From Calditrichota bacterium (lineage in GTDB: Bacteria > Zhuqueibacterota > Zhuqueibacteria > Thermofontimicrobiales > Thermofontimicrobiaceae): 58,049 nt of DNA. A program made the position numbers and the translations under genes. The stretch is from the NCBI GenBank assembly GCA_013152715.1, contig JAADFU010000180.1:1594-59642 (forward strand), read 5' to 3'. Below, one piece after another: positions 31,787 to 40,174 of the stretch. Numbering within the stretch: position 1 is the first letter of the stretch; every line of letters starts with the position of its first letter. A model generated the notes under the pieces. The model saw only the letters and a program-made list of their open reading frames with translations, made no database searches and was not told the DNA's origin.

Positions 31787-33451
31787 TCAATAACTATCTT
31801 TATGCACATTTTTCACAGCTCTGCCTGATGGATCAATCATTTCGTTGAGATTTTTATCCCATTTGAGAGCATCCGGCGTGCTGCAAGCAACTGAAGGTCC
31901 CGCTGGCACACAGCGAGCCGCATCGTCTGACGGGAAATATTTTTCGAAAATGGTTCGGTAGTAATAACCTTCTTTTGTCATTGGTGTATTTATTGGGAAA
32001 CGATAATTCGCTTCTTCCATCATTTTATCGGTTATTTCTTGTTTGGCAATTTTTTTCAGCGTATCGATCCACTTGTAGCCAACGCCATCGGAAAATTGTT
32101 CTTTTTGCCTGTGGCGAATAGTTGGCGGCAGATAGTTGCGAAAAGTATCACGCAAAATTTGTTTTTCCATGCGTCCGTTTTTTACTAGTTTGCTTTCCGG
32201 ATTGATGGTCATAGCGACATCTAAAAGTTCGCGATCCAGAAACGGCACGCGTGCTTCGACGCCCCAGGAAGCCATGGATTTATTCGCACGAAGACAATCA
32301 AATTTATGAAGCTGAAAAATTTTGCGCACAGTTTCTTCATGGAGTGCCCGAGCATGCGGCGCCTTGTGAAAATAGAGGTAGCCGCCAAAAATTTCATCAG
32401 CTCCTTCACCGGAAAGCACCATTTTAACGCCCATTGATTTAATTTTCCGGGCTATTAAGTACATGGGCGTCGAAGCTCTGATTGTTGTAATGTCGTATGT
32501 TTCGATGTGATAAATGACGTCGTTTAGCGCATCCAGGCCTTCCTGAATTGTGTAGTGAAATTCATGATGAATTGAACCGATGAAATCCGCCGCTTTTTTT
32601 GCCGCGATTAAATCAGGCGATCCTTCCAGCCCAATCGCAAACGAATGCAGTTGAGGCCACCAGGCATCTTGCAAATCGTTGGTTTCAATGCGTCGCTGGG
32701 CAAATTTTTTGGCAATGGCGGCAATTATTGTTGAATCGAGCCCGCCGGATAATAAAACGCCGTAAGGAACATCTGACATCAATTGGCGGTGTACCGCGTC
32801 TTCGAGTGACTGTTTTAGCAGCTTGGTGTCGGTCGCATTGTCTTTTGTGTGCTCATACTTTTGCCACAGCGGATCATAATAGCGAACAAATTTTCCTTCT
32901 TTGCTGTGATAGTAATGCCCCGGCGGAAATTCTTGAATTTTTCGGCAAACATTAATAATTGCCTTCATTTCCGATGCTACATAAAAGTTTCCTCGCTCAT
33001 CATAGCCATAGTAAAGCGGAACGATTCCAATATGATCCCTGGCGATTAAATAGCTTTTTTCTGTATTATCGTACAAAATGAAAGCGAAAATACCATTTAG
33101 ATCATTCAAAAAGTTGACGCCCTTTTCACGATACAGCGCATTGATCACCTCGCAATCTGATCGCGTTTGAAATGCATACGGAATTGTTAATTTCTCTTCT
33201 AATTCTTTGTGATTGTAAATTTCGCCATTCACCGCCAGCGCTAAATTTCCATTTTCACTCAGAATAGGTTGGGAACCACTTTCCACATCCACGATTGCCA
33301 ACCTTTCGTGCGCCAAAATTGCGTTGTCGTTCACATAGACGCCCGACCAGTCAGGACCGCGATGCCGCTGCAATTTTGAAAGTTCAATTGCCAGTCCGCG
33401 CAATTCATTGGCGTTTGATTTAATGTCCAGAATGCCGAGGATTGAGCACAT
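31787..33451 (-). CDS. asnB: Asparagine synthase, glutamine-hydrolysing (AsnB)
   Basis: A 554-residue enzyme that makes asparagine from aspartate, ATP and glutamine. The N-terminal glutaminase domain starts with the catalytic cysteine at position 2 (MCSILGILD) and carries HRGPDWSG, AHERLAIVD and VNGEIYNHKEL; the synthetase domain has the pyrophosphate loop SGGLDSTIIAAIAKK (about 234) and SGEGADEIFGGYLYFHKAP. Length matches E. coli AsnB (554). It is a single leftward gene with its own promoter; the start at 33451 is fixed by the need for cysteine 2. GGTAAGG lies upstream as a weak ribosome binding site. Confidence 0.95.
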   Translation of the reverse strand: MCSILGILDIKSNANELRGLAIELSKLQRHRGPDWSGVYVNDNAILAHERLAIVDVESGSQPILSENGNLALAVNGEIYNHKELEEKLTIPYAFQTRSDCEVINALYREKGVNFLNDLNGIFAFILYDNTEKSYLIARDHIGIVPLYYGYDERGNFYVASEMKAIINVCRKIQEFPPGHYYHSKEGKFVRYYDPLWQKYEHTKDNATDTKLLKQSLEDAVHRQLMSDVPYGVLLSGGLDSTIIAAIAKKFAQRRIETNDLQDAWWPQLHSFAIGLEGSPDLIAAKKAADFIGSIHHEFHYTIQEGLDALNDVIYHIETYDITTIRASTPMYLIARKIKSMGVKMVLSGEGADEIFGGYLYFHKAPHARALHEETVRKIFQLHKFDCLRANKSMASWGVEARVPFLDRELLDVAMTINPESKLVKNGRMEKQILRDTFRNYLPPTIRHRQKEQFSDGVGYKWIDTLKKIAKQEITDKMMEEANYRFPINTPMTKEGYYYRTIFEKYFPSDDAARCVPAGPSVACSTPDALKWDKNLNEMIDPSGRAVKNVHKDSY

Positions 33452-33491
33452 GACCTTACCTTTTGTTTCAATAATGTTAAATGATTTTCAA

Positions 33492-33520
33492 AATATAAAA
33501 AATTAAAAAACTATATGCAA
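33492..33520 (-). promoter_or_regulatory. Sigma-70 promoter for asnB
   Basis: Minus-strand TTGCAT, 17-base spacer, TATATT, about 45 bases before the asnB start. Confidence 0.65.
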
Positions 33521-33623
33521 TGAAAATAATTAAATTGAAGAATCTTTTATTTCATTTTCCGATACTGATGTAACATTTTTCGGACTAATACGTTTACAAA
33601 GAGAAATATTGAGGAGAAGAAAA

Positions 33624-34502
33624 ATGCCCAACGGAGAACTTTTGCAATTCAATTCCCGGAAAGTATTAGGCAAAGATGTTTACAATCCCACCGCTCCGTT
33701 TGAAGATCGCGGGAAAATTTATCTTGCCGCGCGCGTGGAATCCCGCGATAGTGAGACAGACAGTCAGGTGATGTTCTTTCTCGAACAGAACGGAATCTGG
33801 AAGCGCGATCCGGAGACGCCCGTGTTTGCTCTGCAAGATCCGTTTGTTTCCAAAATTCAGGGAGAGCTTGTTTTCGGCGGCGTCAAATTTCCGGTGGAAA
33901 ATAATAGCTGGCGCACCGAGTTTTATCGCGGAAAAGATTTGCTGCATTTGAAAAAAATTACCGAAGGGCCTTTGGCAATGAAGGACATCCGGCTGGTTGA
34001 ATTGGCTGATGGCAGAGTCGGAGTTTTCACACGCCCCATGGGTGAAATCGGCGGCAGAGGAAAAATCGGATTTATGATTTTGAATTCACCGGACGAATTA
34101 GCTATTGCTGATTTGTGGGATGCTGAAATTTTGGAAGGTCAATTTTCCGAAGAACAATGGGGCGGCGTGAATGCTGCCTATTTTTTGAGCCATGAAAAAA
34201 TTGGAGTGTTGGGCCATTTTGCCTATTTTTCTACTCTCCCAAATGGCGAACAAATCAAGCACTATCATGCTATTGCTTTTATTTTCGATTATCAAAGATG
34301 GGAATGGACGCCGTTTCAGATAATTGCCAGACGGCGCGATTTTTCTGCCTGCGACGCCAAGCGCTCGCCGGAATTGGACGACGTTGTGCTGCCTGGCGGA
34401 ATTCAATTTCTGGGAGATGGAATGGCGGAGCTGTACGCCGGATTGTCTGACGTCGCCTGCGGGAAATTGGAATTGAAAGATCCGTTTGTCAAACTTTGTT
34501 AG
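33624..34502 (+). CDS. DUF1861 family protein (GH130/GH43-like beta-propeller)
   Basis: A 292-residue cytoplasmic protein of the DUF1861 type, a five-bladed propeller related to glycosidase clans (GH43/GH130). Recognisable parts are YNPTAPFEDRGKIYLAARVESRDSE, FALQDPFVSKIQGELVFGGVKF, PMGEIGGRGKIGFM and the C-terminal DDVVLPGGIQFLGDGMAELYAGLSD. A mannoside phosphorylase- or hydrolase-like activity is possible but unproven for the family. ATG 33624 is chosen because GAGGAGAAG lies just upstream; the frame is open further up. It is followed after 76 bases by the DUF5916 gene on the same strand. Confidence 0.75.
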   Translation: MPNGELLQFNSRKVLGKDVYNPTAPFEDRGKIYLAARVESRDSETDSQVMFFLEQNGIWKRDPETPVFALQDPFVSKIQGELVFGGVKFPVENNSWRTEFYRGKDLLHLKKITEGPLAMKDIRLVELADGRVGVFTRPMGEIGGRGKIGFMILNSPDELAIADLWDAEILEGQFSEEQWGGVNAAYFLSHEKIGVLGHFAYFSTLPNGEQIKHYHAIAFIFDYQRWEWTPFQIIARRRDFSACDAKRSPELDDVVLPGGIQFLGDGMAELYAGLSDVACGKLELKDPFVKLC

Positions 34503-34578
34503 ATATTTTTCGGCTGAAAAAACCATGAGGATGGACGAATTAGCTGAAAAATTGAAATGAACGCTGAAAAGGAGCGGG

Positions 34579-36759
34579 ATGATGAAGAAGGTTTTTCTTG
34601 TTTTGTTTGCGCTGATAACAGTCACTTTTGCCCAAATTCACCCACCGAAAAAGATGATCCTTCACAAAACTAACGAAATGATCAAAGTTGACGGAAAAAT
34701 TGAATCAGCCTGGAATGCAGCAGATTCGGCATCTGATTTCATTCAGTTTCAGCCTTATCACGGGAAAGACCCTTCAGTGAGAACCACTGTGCGTGTGCTG
34801 GCTACTGAAGATGCCCTTTTTTGCCTTTTTGAGTGCCAGCAAAAGCCGGAAGAAATTCAGCGCATCACCGGCGTGCTGGACAATTCCTCCGGCGACGCGG
34901 TTTCTCTCATCCTGGATACGTTTGGCAATCGCCGCACGGCGTACAAATTCAGCATTTCCGCCGGCGGCGTTCGCAGCGATTGTTTGCTGTTGGACGATGC
35001 TCGTGACCGCGACTATTCCTGGGACGGAATCTGGTTTGCGCGTACGAAAATTTACGACTGGGGCTATGTCGTGGAAATGAAAATTCCTTTCAAATCCATC
35101 CAATTCACGCAGGGGCTGACTGATTGGGGGCTTGATTTTGATCGTTGGGTGTCGTCGCGGAAGGAAGATATTTATTGGTGTTTTTACGAAGAGAATGAAG
35201 GGCAGCGAATTTCCAAATTTGGCAGGCTGATTTTTGACAATTTTCAGATCACGCAAAAAAGCGCTCATCTGGAGATTTATCCCCTGGGAATCACCAAGGT
35301 CAACTATTTGTCTCAAAAAAAGTACGAAGTGAATCCTGATTTTGGTCTGGATGTTTTGTACAATCCATCGGAAAAAATAAATTTTCAATTTACTGCGAAT
35401 CCGGATTTTGCGCAAATCGAGGCCGATCCTTACACCTTCAACATTTCCCGCTACGAGACCTATTTTGAAGAACGCCGGCCGTTTTTCATTGAAGGAAATG
35501 AAATCTTCAAGGCTGCAGGCAGGCAGAGAAATTCTGGTTTTTACAGGCCGCTGGAATTGTTCTATTCCCGGCGCATCGGAGAAAAACTTCCCGATGGCAC
35601 AGAAGTGCCACTGCTGTTTGGCGCAAAAGCATCGGGACGAATGGCGCCGTACGAGTATGGCGCATTTCTCGCGCTGACCGGTGAGACAAAATACAAATCC
35701 GGCGACGAGACGATGATCGAAGACCGCGCTGCCTTTGGCTCGGTGCGTCTCAAGCGGCAAATTTTGAACAATTCTTCCGTGGGCTTGCTGTTTGTCAACA
35801 AATCAACGCCTCAGGAAAATAACGGTGTCATCGACGTGGACGGCGCGTTTCGGGGAGCAAGTTGGCAATTGGCGTATCAATTGGCTCGATCTTACAAAAA
35901 TAGCTCCGGCGATTTTGCTGCCTCGGCTGGTTTTACGCGTTTGTCAAAAAGATGGCTCGCGCTGATGCGCACGCGTTACATCGGAGAAAATTTTGATGTG
36001 GACGGCGTGGGATTTGTGCCCTGGCGCGGAACCGGTGAGTTAATTGCTGTTGTGGGACCTCGTTGGTATTTTCCGAAGGGAAAAATTAGCAGCATTCTTC
36101 TTTACATGGGCGGATTATTGAATTACGAAAGGGTTGATGCCTTCACCGACCGCGGCGGCGTTTTGGGTTTTAATCTGCAATTTCGCAATAATTGGGGCGG
36201 TGAATTGACCTATGTCTTCGCTGAATCAAAAGATCAGGGCGTGCGCTACAAATATTATCAGGTGCACACCAATGCCTGGCTGGGCATTTCGCCCGATTGG
36301 CATGCGAGTTTTTGGGCGAACTATTCCAAAACTTACAATTTTTACCGCGATTATCTGGCATTTTTTGTCAACGGCGGGGCTTATTTTTACTGGAATGTGA
36401 TGGACCAATTGAGAATCGGGACGTCCGCCAATTTTTTTGTGGAAGGTAATCCTGACAATGAGGTCAATGAAGTTGTTTTCAACTCAAGACCTTTTTTGTC
36501 GCTCACGCCGGTGAACAATTTGAACATCCGCATCTATTTTGATAATTTGGGTTTTCGATCAACGAAGCAATTGGAGCAGACAATTTTCGGCTTTTTATTT
36601 TCCTATAATTTTTCTCCCAAAAGCTGGGTTTATCTGGCAATTAATGAACTCCGCGACCGCAGCGACGAATATGATGCCCTGGGTGCGCTTTTGCCGTCGA
36701 AACTGCATGTCACGGATCGCGCGGGCGTGCTGAAGATCAAATATTTGTACTATTTTTAG
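34579..36759 (+). CDS. DUF5916 protein: CBM9-like domain plus outer-membrane barrel
   Basis: A 726-residue exported protein. A signal peptide (about 1-19, ending VTFAQ) is followed by a carbohydrate-binding CBM9-like domain (about 28-215: IKVDGKIESAWNAADSASDF, VRTTVRVLATEDALFCLFECQ, WGYVVEMKIPFKSIQF), then a DUF5916 region of alternating strands typical of a large outer-membrane barrel (FNISRYETYFEERRPFFIEGNEIF is the family hallmark; the last strands end KLHVTDRAGVLKIKYLYYF with a terminal aromatic). The family is abundant in FCB bacteria; its role is unknown, perhaps glycan or metal related transport. AAGGAG fits the second ATG (34582) slightly better than the first. Confidence 0.83.
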   Translation: MMKKVFLVLFALITVTFAQIHPPKKMILHKTNEMIKVDGKIESAWNAADSASDFIQFQPYHGKDPSVRTTVRVLATEDALFCLFECQQKPEEIQRITGVLDNSSGDAVSLILDTFGNRRTAYKFSISAGGVRSDCLLLDDARDRDYSWDGIWFARTKIYDWGYVVEMKIPFKSIQFTQGLTDWGLDFDRWVSSRKEDIYWCFYEENEGQRISKFGRLIFDNFQITQKSAHLEIYPLGITKVNYLSQKKYEVNPDFGLDVLYNPSEKINFQFTANPDFAQIEADPYTFNISRYETYFEERRPFFIEGNEIFKAAGRQRNSGFYRPLELFYSRRIGEKLPDGTEVPLLFGAKASGRMAPYEYGAFLALTGETKYKSGDETMIEDRAAFGSVRLKRQILNNSSVGLLFVNKSTPQENNGVIDVDGAFRGASWQLAYQLARSYKNSSGDFAASAGFTRLSKRWLALMRTRYIGENFDVDGVGFVPWRGTGELIAVVGPRWYFPKGKISSILLYMGGLLNYERVDAFTDRGGVLGFNLQFRNNWGGELTYVFAESKDQGVRYKYYQVHTNAWLGISPDWHASFWANYSKTYNFYRDYLAFFVNGGAYFYWNVMDQLRIGTSANFFVEGNPDNEVNEVVFNSRPFLSLTPVNNLNIRIYFDNLGFRSTKQLEQTIFGFLFSYNFSPKSWVYLAINELRDRSDEYDALGALLPSKLHVTDRAGVLKIKYLYYF

Positions 36760-36765
36760 TGAGCA

Positions 36766-36820
36766 CTGCCAAATTGGCAGGGGAGAATGAATAAATTTCG
36801 CAAAAATGCCAAATCGGCAG
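36766..36820 (+). promoter_or_regulatory. Paired palindromic activator sites upstream of hsp20
   Basis: CTGCCAAATTGGCAG at 36766-36780 is a perfect palindrome, and ATGCCAAATCGGCAG at 36806-36820 is a one-off copy. Their centres are 40 bases apart, close to four helical turns, and lie about 110 and 150 bases before the start site expected from the sigma-54 promoter, as for enhancer-binding proteins. Confidence 0.65.
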
Positions 36821-36900
36821 ACTTGCTGCTGCGTCGGAAGGAAGAAGTGAAAGTCATTTAAGTATTGTAAAAATAAGAAGTTAAAATATTTGGTTAAATC

Positions 36901-36916
36901 TGGCACGCGCTTTGCT
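36901..36916 (+). promoter_or_regulatory. Sigma-54 (RpoN) promoter for hsp20
   Basis: TGGCACGCGCTTTGCT matches the -24/-12 consensus, with GG and GC exactly ten bases apart. It lies about 60 bases before the hsp20 start codon. Confidence 0.85.
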
Positions 36917-36978
36917 CATCCCTTTAGCGAAATTGGGAATAACAAATAACAATAAACCAAGTGAAGGAGGGATGAGTT

Positions 36979-37407
36979 ATGTCTCTGATTCGTTGGCAAC
37001 CAAGAAGTGAGTGGATGGATTTACCGAGAGATTTAGACCGATTTTTCAGCGATTTTGGTCTGGACTTGTGGAAATCCGATTCCGTGTGGCAGCCCGCTGT
37101 GGACATTGTCGAAACAAAAGATAATTTTGAAGTGAAAGCGGACCTGCCGGGTTTGAAAAAAGATGACATTAAAATTCAGTTTGAAGATGGCGTGCTGACT
37201 TTGACCGGCGAACGCAAAAGCGAGAAAGAAGATAAGGACAAAAATTTCTATCGCGTTGAGCGAAGATACGGAAAATTTCAGCGTAGCTTCAGTTTGCCGC
37301 GGAATGTGAAAGGTGATGAAATCAAAGCGAGCTACAAAGACGGTATCTTGATTGTAAACATTCCCAAAGCGGAAGAAGCAAAAGCCAAAGAAATTGAAAT
37401 TCACTAA
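36979..37407 (+). CDS. Hsp20/alpha-crystallin small heat shock protein
   Basis: A 142-residue small heat-shock chaperone that holds unfolding proteins in the cytoplasm. The alpha-crystallin domain spans about 38-130: PAVDIVETKDNFEVKADLPGLKKDDIKIQFEDGVLTLTGERK, FYRVERRYGKFQRSFSLPRNV and the closing ASYKDGILIVNIPKAEEAKAKEIEI (the C-terminal I-x-I/V motif is present as IEI). A strong AAGGAGGG precedes ATG 36979. Its promoter is of sigma-54 type with upstream activator sites, so induction should need a sigma-54 activator rather than a classical heat-shock sigma factor. A terminator follows; the gene is monocistronic. Confidence 0.95.
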   Translation: MSLIRWQPRSEWMDLPRDLDRFFSDFGLDLWKSDSVWQPAVDIVETKDNFEVKADLPGLKKDDIKIQFEDGVLTLTGERKSEKEDKDKNFYRVERRYGKFQRSFSLPRNVKGDEIKASYKDGILIVNIPKAEEAKAKEIEIH

Positions 37408-37431
37408 TTTGCACAACATTGACTCGATTGC

Positions 37432-37468
37432 AAGGCCTCTGTTTGAAAAAGCAGAGGCCTTTTTTTTA
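37432..37468 (+). terminator. Terminator of hsp20
   Basis: AAGGCCTCTG pairs with CAGAGGCCTT around a 10-base loop, followed by a run of T. It may also serve the convergent HtrA-like gene. Confidence 0.92.
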
Positions 37469-37494
37469 ATATCGGCAGAAGGATGCAAAAATCA

Positions 37495-38706
37495 TCATTC
37501 CTGTGCTGTTTTCATTTTCGCCTTGAGCATCTTTACTTCGTTCTGCAATTGGTAAATCTGCGCATTCAAACGCTCAAAATACTCGCGCGAAATAGTCATC
37601 GCTTCGATGGAGCGGTCGATTTTGAAGTTGTCCGGCAAGACGCCTTTTAGCGGTGGTTTCTTGAGATTGAAATGAATGGGTCTGCGGACGCCGATTTGCG
37701 GGAAGACTTTCAGATGGCGATTTTGACGAATGAAATCGATGGAAACCGTTGTGCCCGGTTTTGTATTTTCTATCAAAGATGCAAATTGATCGAGGGACGT
37801 GAAAAATGAATCGTTGTACTTGAGCAGCCTGTCCCCTTTTTTGAGGCCTGAGCGGTCTGCCGGCGAGCCAGGGACAACGCTACTGATGATTATTTTCCCC
37901 TTTGCCAGAGAATCAACTTCGATGTCAATTCCCAGCCATCCTTTTTGTTCGTGCTGCATTTTCAAAATATTGCCGATGATCCGCTTCACCTGATTGCTCG
38001 CCAACGCCACACCGGCGGACTGGTAAGCGGAATTTACGGTTGTCCCCGTTGTTGGCGTCAATTGCGCGGAGACGACACCCACTAATTCGCCGTTCAAATT
38101 AAAGACGCCGGCGCCGTTGTTTCCGGGATTTATCTGCGCGGAAATGATGAGCATGTCCGGCGCTTTGATGCCATTGATTAAGCCAAAACTGGCGAAGGGA
38201 GCGATGCCGAGAGAATTTCCCAGGATGACCACCGGCGAATAGATGGGCTGCTGACGAGAATCGCCGAACTGCACCGGGAACAAACTGTCCGCTTCGATTT
38301 TTATGAGCGAGAGTCCGGTAAATTCGTCAGTCCCAATGTAAGTTGCCGCATATTGTTTCTGGTTGCAAAGCGTGACTTTGATCTCTTCGAAATTTGCCAG
38401 ATTGCTGCTTTTGGTGACAATGTAGCCGTCGCTGTTGTAGATGACGCCGGAACCGACAATGGTGATTTCGCCCTTTTTCTCTTCGACATTATTCCAGAAC
38501 CAGGAAATAATGCCTTCTCCTTTGTCGATGAGATAGGAATGGGTAGATTTGGCAGAGACGGTGACGATAGAATGTTTGATATGATTAATAAGCTGCGGGA
38601 TATCTGTCTGAAAAGAATTCAGAGATATCGCGTATTGCGCCTGACTTGGATTCATAAAAAACAAGCTGACACAAAAAGCAAAAATGACCGAGGCTGTTCG
38701 TTTCAT
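37495..38706 (-). CDS. HtrA/DegP-like protein lacking the catalytic triad (pseudoprotease)
   Basis: A 403-residue exported HtrA-family protein: signal peptide (about 1-24), a trypsin-like domain (about 80-240), one PDZ domain (about 255-345: GWLGIDIEVDS, GSPADRSGLKKGDRLLKYND) and a short C-terminal coiled coil. Aligned by eye with DegP, the catalytic histidine (TNNHV) is replaced by serine 101 (TKSSN), the aspartate (SDIALI) by glycine 131 (TGLSLI), and the serine (GNSGG) by asparagine 197 (GNNGA). The fold-keeping residues around them remain. It should therefore be a non-proteolytic binder or sensor. It is the third gene of an ECF sigma/anti-sigma operon, mirroring algU-mucA-mucD and rpoE-rse arrangements. 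Confidence 0.85.
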   Translation of the reverse strand: MKRTASVIFAFCVSLFFMNPSQAQYAISLNSFQTDIPQLINHIKHSIVTVSAKSTHSYLIDKGEGIISWFWNNVEEKKGEITIVGSGVIYNSDGYIVTKSSNLANFEEIKVTLCNQKQYAATYIGTDEFTGLSLIKIEADSLFPVQFGDSRQQPIYSPVVILGNSLGIAPFASFGLINGIKAPDMLIISAQINPGNNGAGVFNLNGELVGVVSAQLTPTTGTTVNSAYQSAGVALASNQVKRIIGNILKMQHEQKGWLGIDIEVDSLAKGKIIISSVVPGSPADRSGLKKGDRLLKYNDSFFTSLDQFASLIENTKPGTTVSIDFIRQNRHLKVFPQIGVRRPIHFNLKKPPLKGVLPDNFKIDRSIEAMTISREYFERLNAQIYQLQNEVKMLKAKMKTAQE

Positions 38707-38788
38707 GGTATTTCACTAATAAAATTTAAACTGGAATCTAACTTTCGTCGTCCTACGGCAATTCTGGCAATGGCGAACCCGCTTTCCC

Positions 38789-39388
38789 TCAGAAGGTTGT
38801 TTGATAAAAACGAGCCTGTGTTCGCGTGATCGGATACGTTTGCGGCGATAATTTCAAGGTGTCCGACTCCGCGGCTCTCGTCGTTGCGTTTTGCCATTGA
38901 TCAGCGTGTTCTCTGCCCATCACTCTATTGACGCTTGTCCGGTCAATGGGATAAATCGTTACCAGGCCGGAAGCTGGCTGGGTCTCACTATTTTCGATAA
39001 CCGCCAGATTGGTCGCTTCTGTCGGCAATCCCCGGCGCGTCTGCGTTATCTTTGAAAACACCAGCACCAATGCGATGAGAATAACAGCAAAGGATAAGGC
39101 ATAAGCCGGCAGCCGGAACGGCTCGCTTGACATCAGTCTGCCGGAAAGAGTCTTTCGCTTTCGATTTTCCAATCGGATTCTGGCACGGAGCAGACTGTCA
39201 AAATCAGAGGAAACCTTCACCCTCGGTAACGCGATGAGTATTTGGCGCAGTCCATTGATGTCGCCGATTTTCTGAGCGCACACAGAGCACTGCCGCATGT
39301 GGCCTTCCAACGTTTGCTTGTGATCGCGACTGATTTCTCCTTCGATGTACTCGGAAAAAAGTTCTTCGTAACGATGACAGGTATTCAT
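38789..39388 (-). CDS. Zinc-finger transmembrane anti-sigma factor
   Basis: A 199-residue anti-sigma factor. The N-terminal zf-HC2 domain shows C4-H5 and the HMRQCSVC motif (H-x3-C-x2-C, near 31-38), which binds zinc and holds the sigma factor. One transmembrane helix follows (about 103-122: YALSFAVILIALVLVFS) and then a periplasmic segment of about 75 residues without recognised fold. ATG 39388 is chosen because AGGAGG lies four bases upstream; the longer frame would start in the intergenic gap. It lies 84 bases after the sigma gene and 82 before the HtrA-like gene. Confidence 0.87.
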   Translation of the reverse strand: MNTCHRYEELFSEYIEGEISRDHKQTLEGHMRQCSVCAQKIGDINGLRQILIALPRVKVSSDFDSLLRARIRLENRKRKTLSGRLMSSEPFRLPAYALSFAVILIALVLVFSKITQTRRGLPTEATNLAVIENSETQPASGLVTIYPIDRTSVNRVMGREHADQWQNATTRAAESDTLKLSPQTYPITRTQARFYQTTF

Positions 39389-39472
39389 TTTCCTCCTATC
39401 AAATAGAGATGTGAACACGTTTCATACGATTTTTCAAAATAACTTTGGGAAAAAAAGCATTCCATTAAAACC

Positions 39473-40060
39473 TTATTTGTCAAGCAGTGGTTTTAATTTT
39501 TCCTGCAATTTCAGCCGGCCACGATTAACTCGCGATTTCACCGTGCCCAGCGGTATATTTACAATTTCACTGATTTCTTCGTAAGAAAGCTGCTGCACAT
39601 CTCTCAAAATAATCACTTCCCGAAACTTGGGCGACAATTCCATTATTTTCTCGTGAATCATCGTCTCTTTGATTCGCCCGTCTACGTCACGCTCGGGATT
39701 GTAATTTTCATCGGAAATATCATAATCCTTGTCATTATAGCCCAATTCCGATATTGAAAAAAATCGCCTCCTTTTCCTTTTTCTCAATTCTGTCTTTGCT
39801 AAATTCCCGGCAATCGTGTAAATCCATGTCGAAAATTTTGCCACCTTCTGATACGCTTTGCGGTTGCGATAGACCCTCAGAAAGGTTTCCTGCACCAAAT
39901 CTTCGGCTTCTTCGGTGTTGCCCAAAAATCTATAAATAAAATTCAACAACTGATTTTTATAACGCTTGACAATCAAATCAAACGCATAAACATCGCCGTT
40001 TTGAAATCTCTCGATTAAATCCTCGTCGCTGGGACGGGGAGCTTTTTTTTCCTTAGCCAT
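39473..40060 (-). CDS. ECF RNA polymerase sigma factor, RpoE-like
   Basis: A 195-residue ECF sigma factor with region 2 (about 14-85: DLIERFQNGDVYAFDLIVKRYKNQLLNFIYRFLGNTEEAEDLVQETFLRVYRNRKAYQKVAKFSTWIYTIAGNLAKTELRKRKRR) and region 4 (about 135-190: IMELSPKFREVIILRDVQQLSYEEISEIVNIPLGTVKSRVNRGRLKLQEKL). It resembles envelope-stress sigma factors of the RpoE/SigW type and is followed by its anti-sigma factor and an HtrA-like protein. A GGGAACTTTT element about 40-50 bases upstream resembles the -35 box used by such sigma factors and may allow self-activation. Confidence 0.92.
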   Translation of the reverse strand: MAKEKKAPRPSDEDLIERFQNGDVYAFDLIVKRYKNQLLNFIYRFLGNTEEAEDLVQETFLRVYRNRKAYQKVAKFSTWIYTIAGNLAKTELRKRKRRRFFSISELGYNDKDYDISDENYNPERDVDGRIKETMIHEKIMELSPKFREVIILRDVQQLSYEEISEIVNIPLGTVKSRVNRGRLKLQEKLKPLLDK

Positions 40061-40080
40061 TCAACGTTCCTGACAAAAAT

Positions 40081-40112
40081 TTTAACCTAACGTGGTTCTC
40101 AAAAGTTCCCAA
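40081..40112 (-). promoter_or_regulatory. Candidate ECF-type -35 element upstream of the sigma factor
   Basis: GGGAACTTTTGAGAACC on the minus strand contains the GGAACTT core of RpoE-type -35 boxes. No convincing -10 was identified, so the call is tentative. Confidence 0.35.
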
Positions 40113-40174
40113 TTTTTTCTTAACTCAACTCACAGAAGTTTAGATGAAAAACAATGGCAAATGATTTACTTCCT

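Noticed and set aside
34525-34560. Eleven-codon ORF before the DUF5916 gene
   Set aside because: No ribosome binding site and too short to judge; likely chance.
34774-35760. A 328-codon minus-strand frame inside the DUF5916 gene
   Set aside because: The plus strand carries a signal peptide, CBM9-like domain and barrel strands; the minus frame has none.
37495-38706. Reading the HtrA-like gene as an active DegP protease
   Set aside because: All three catalytic positions are substituted when aligned by the GYxVT, DxxALI and GNSGG landmarks.
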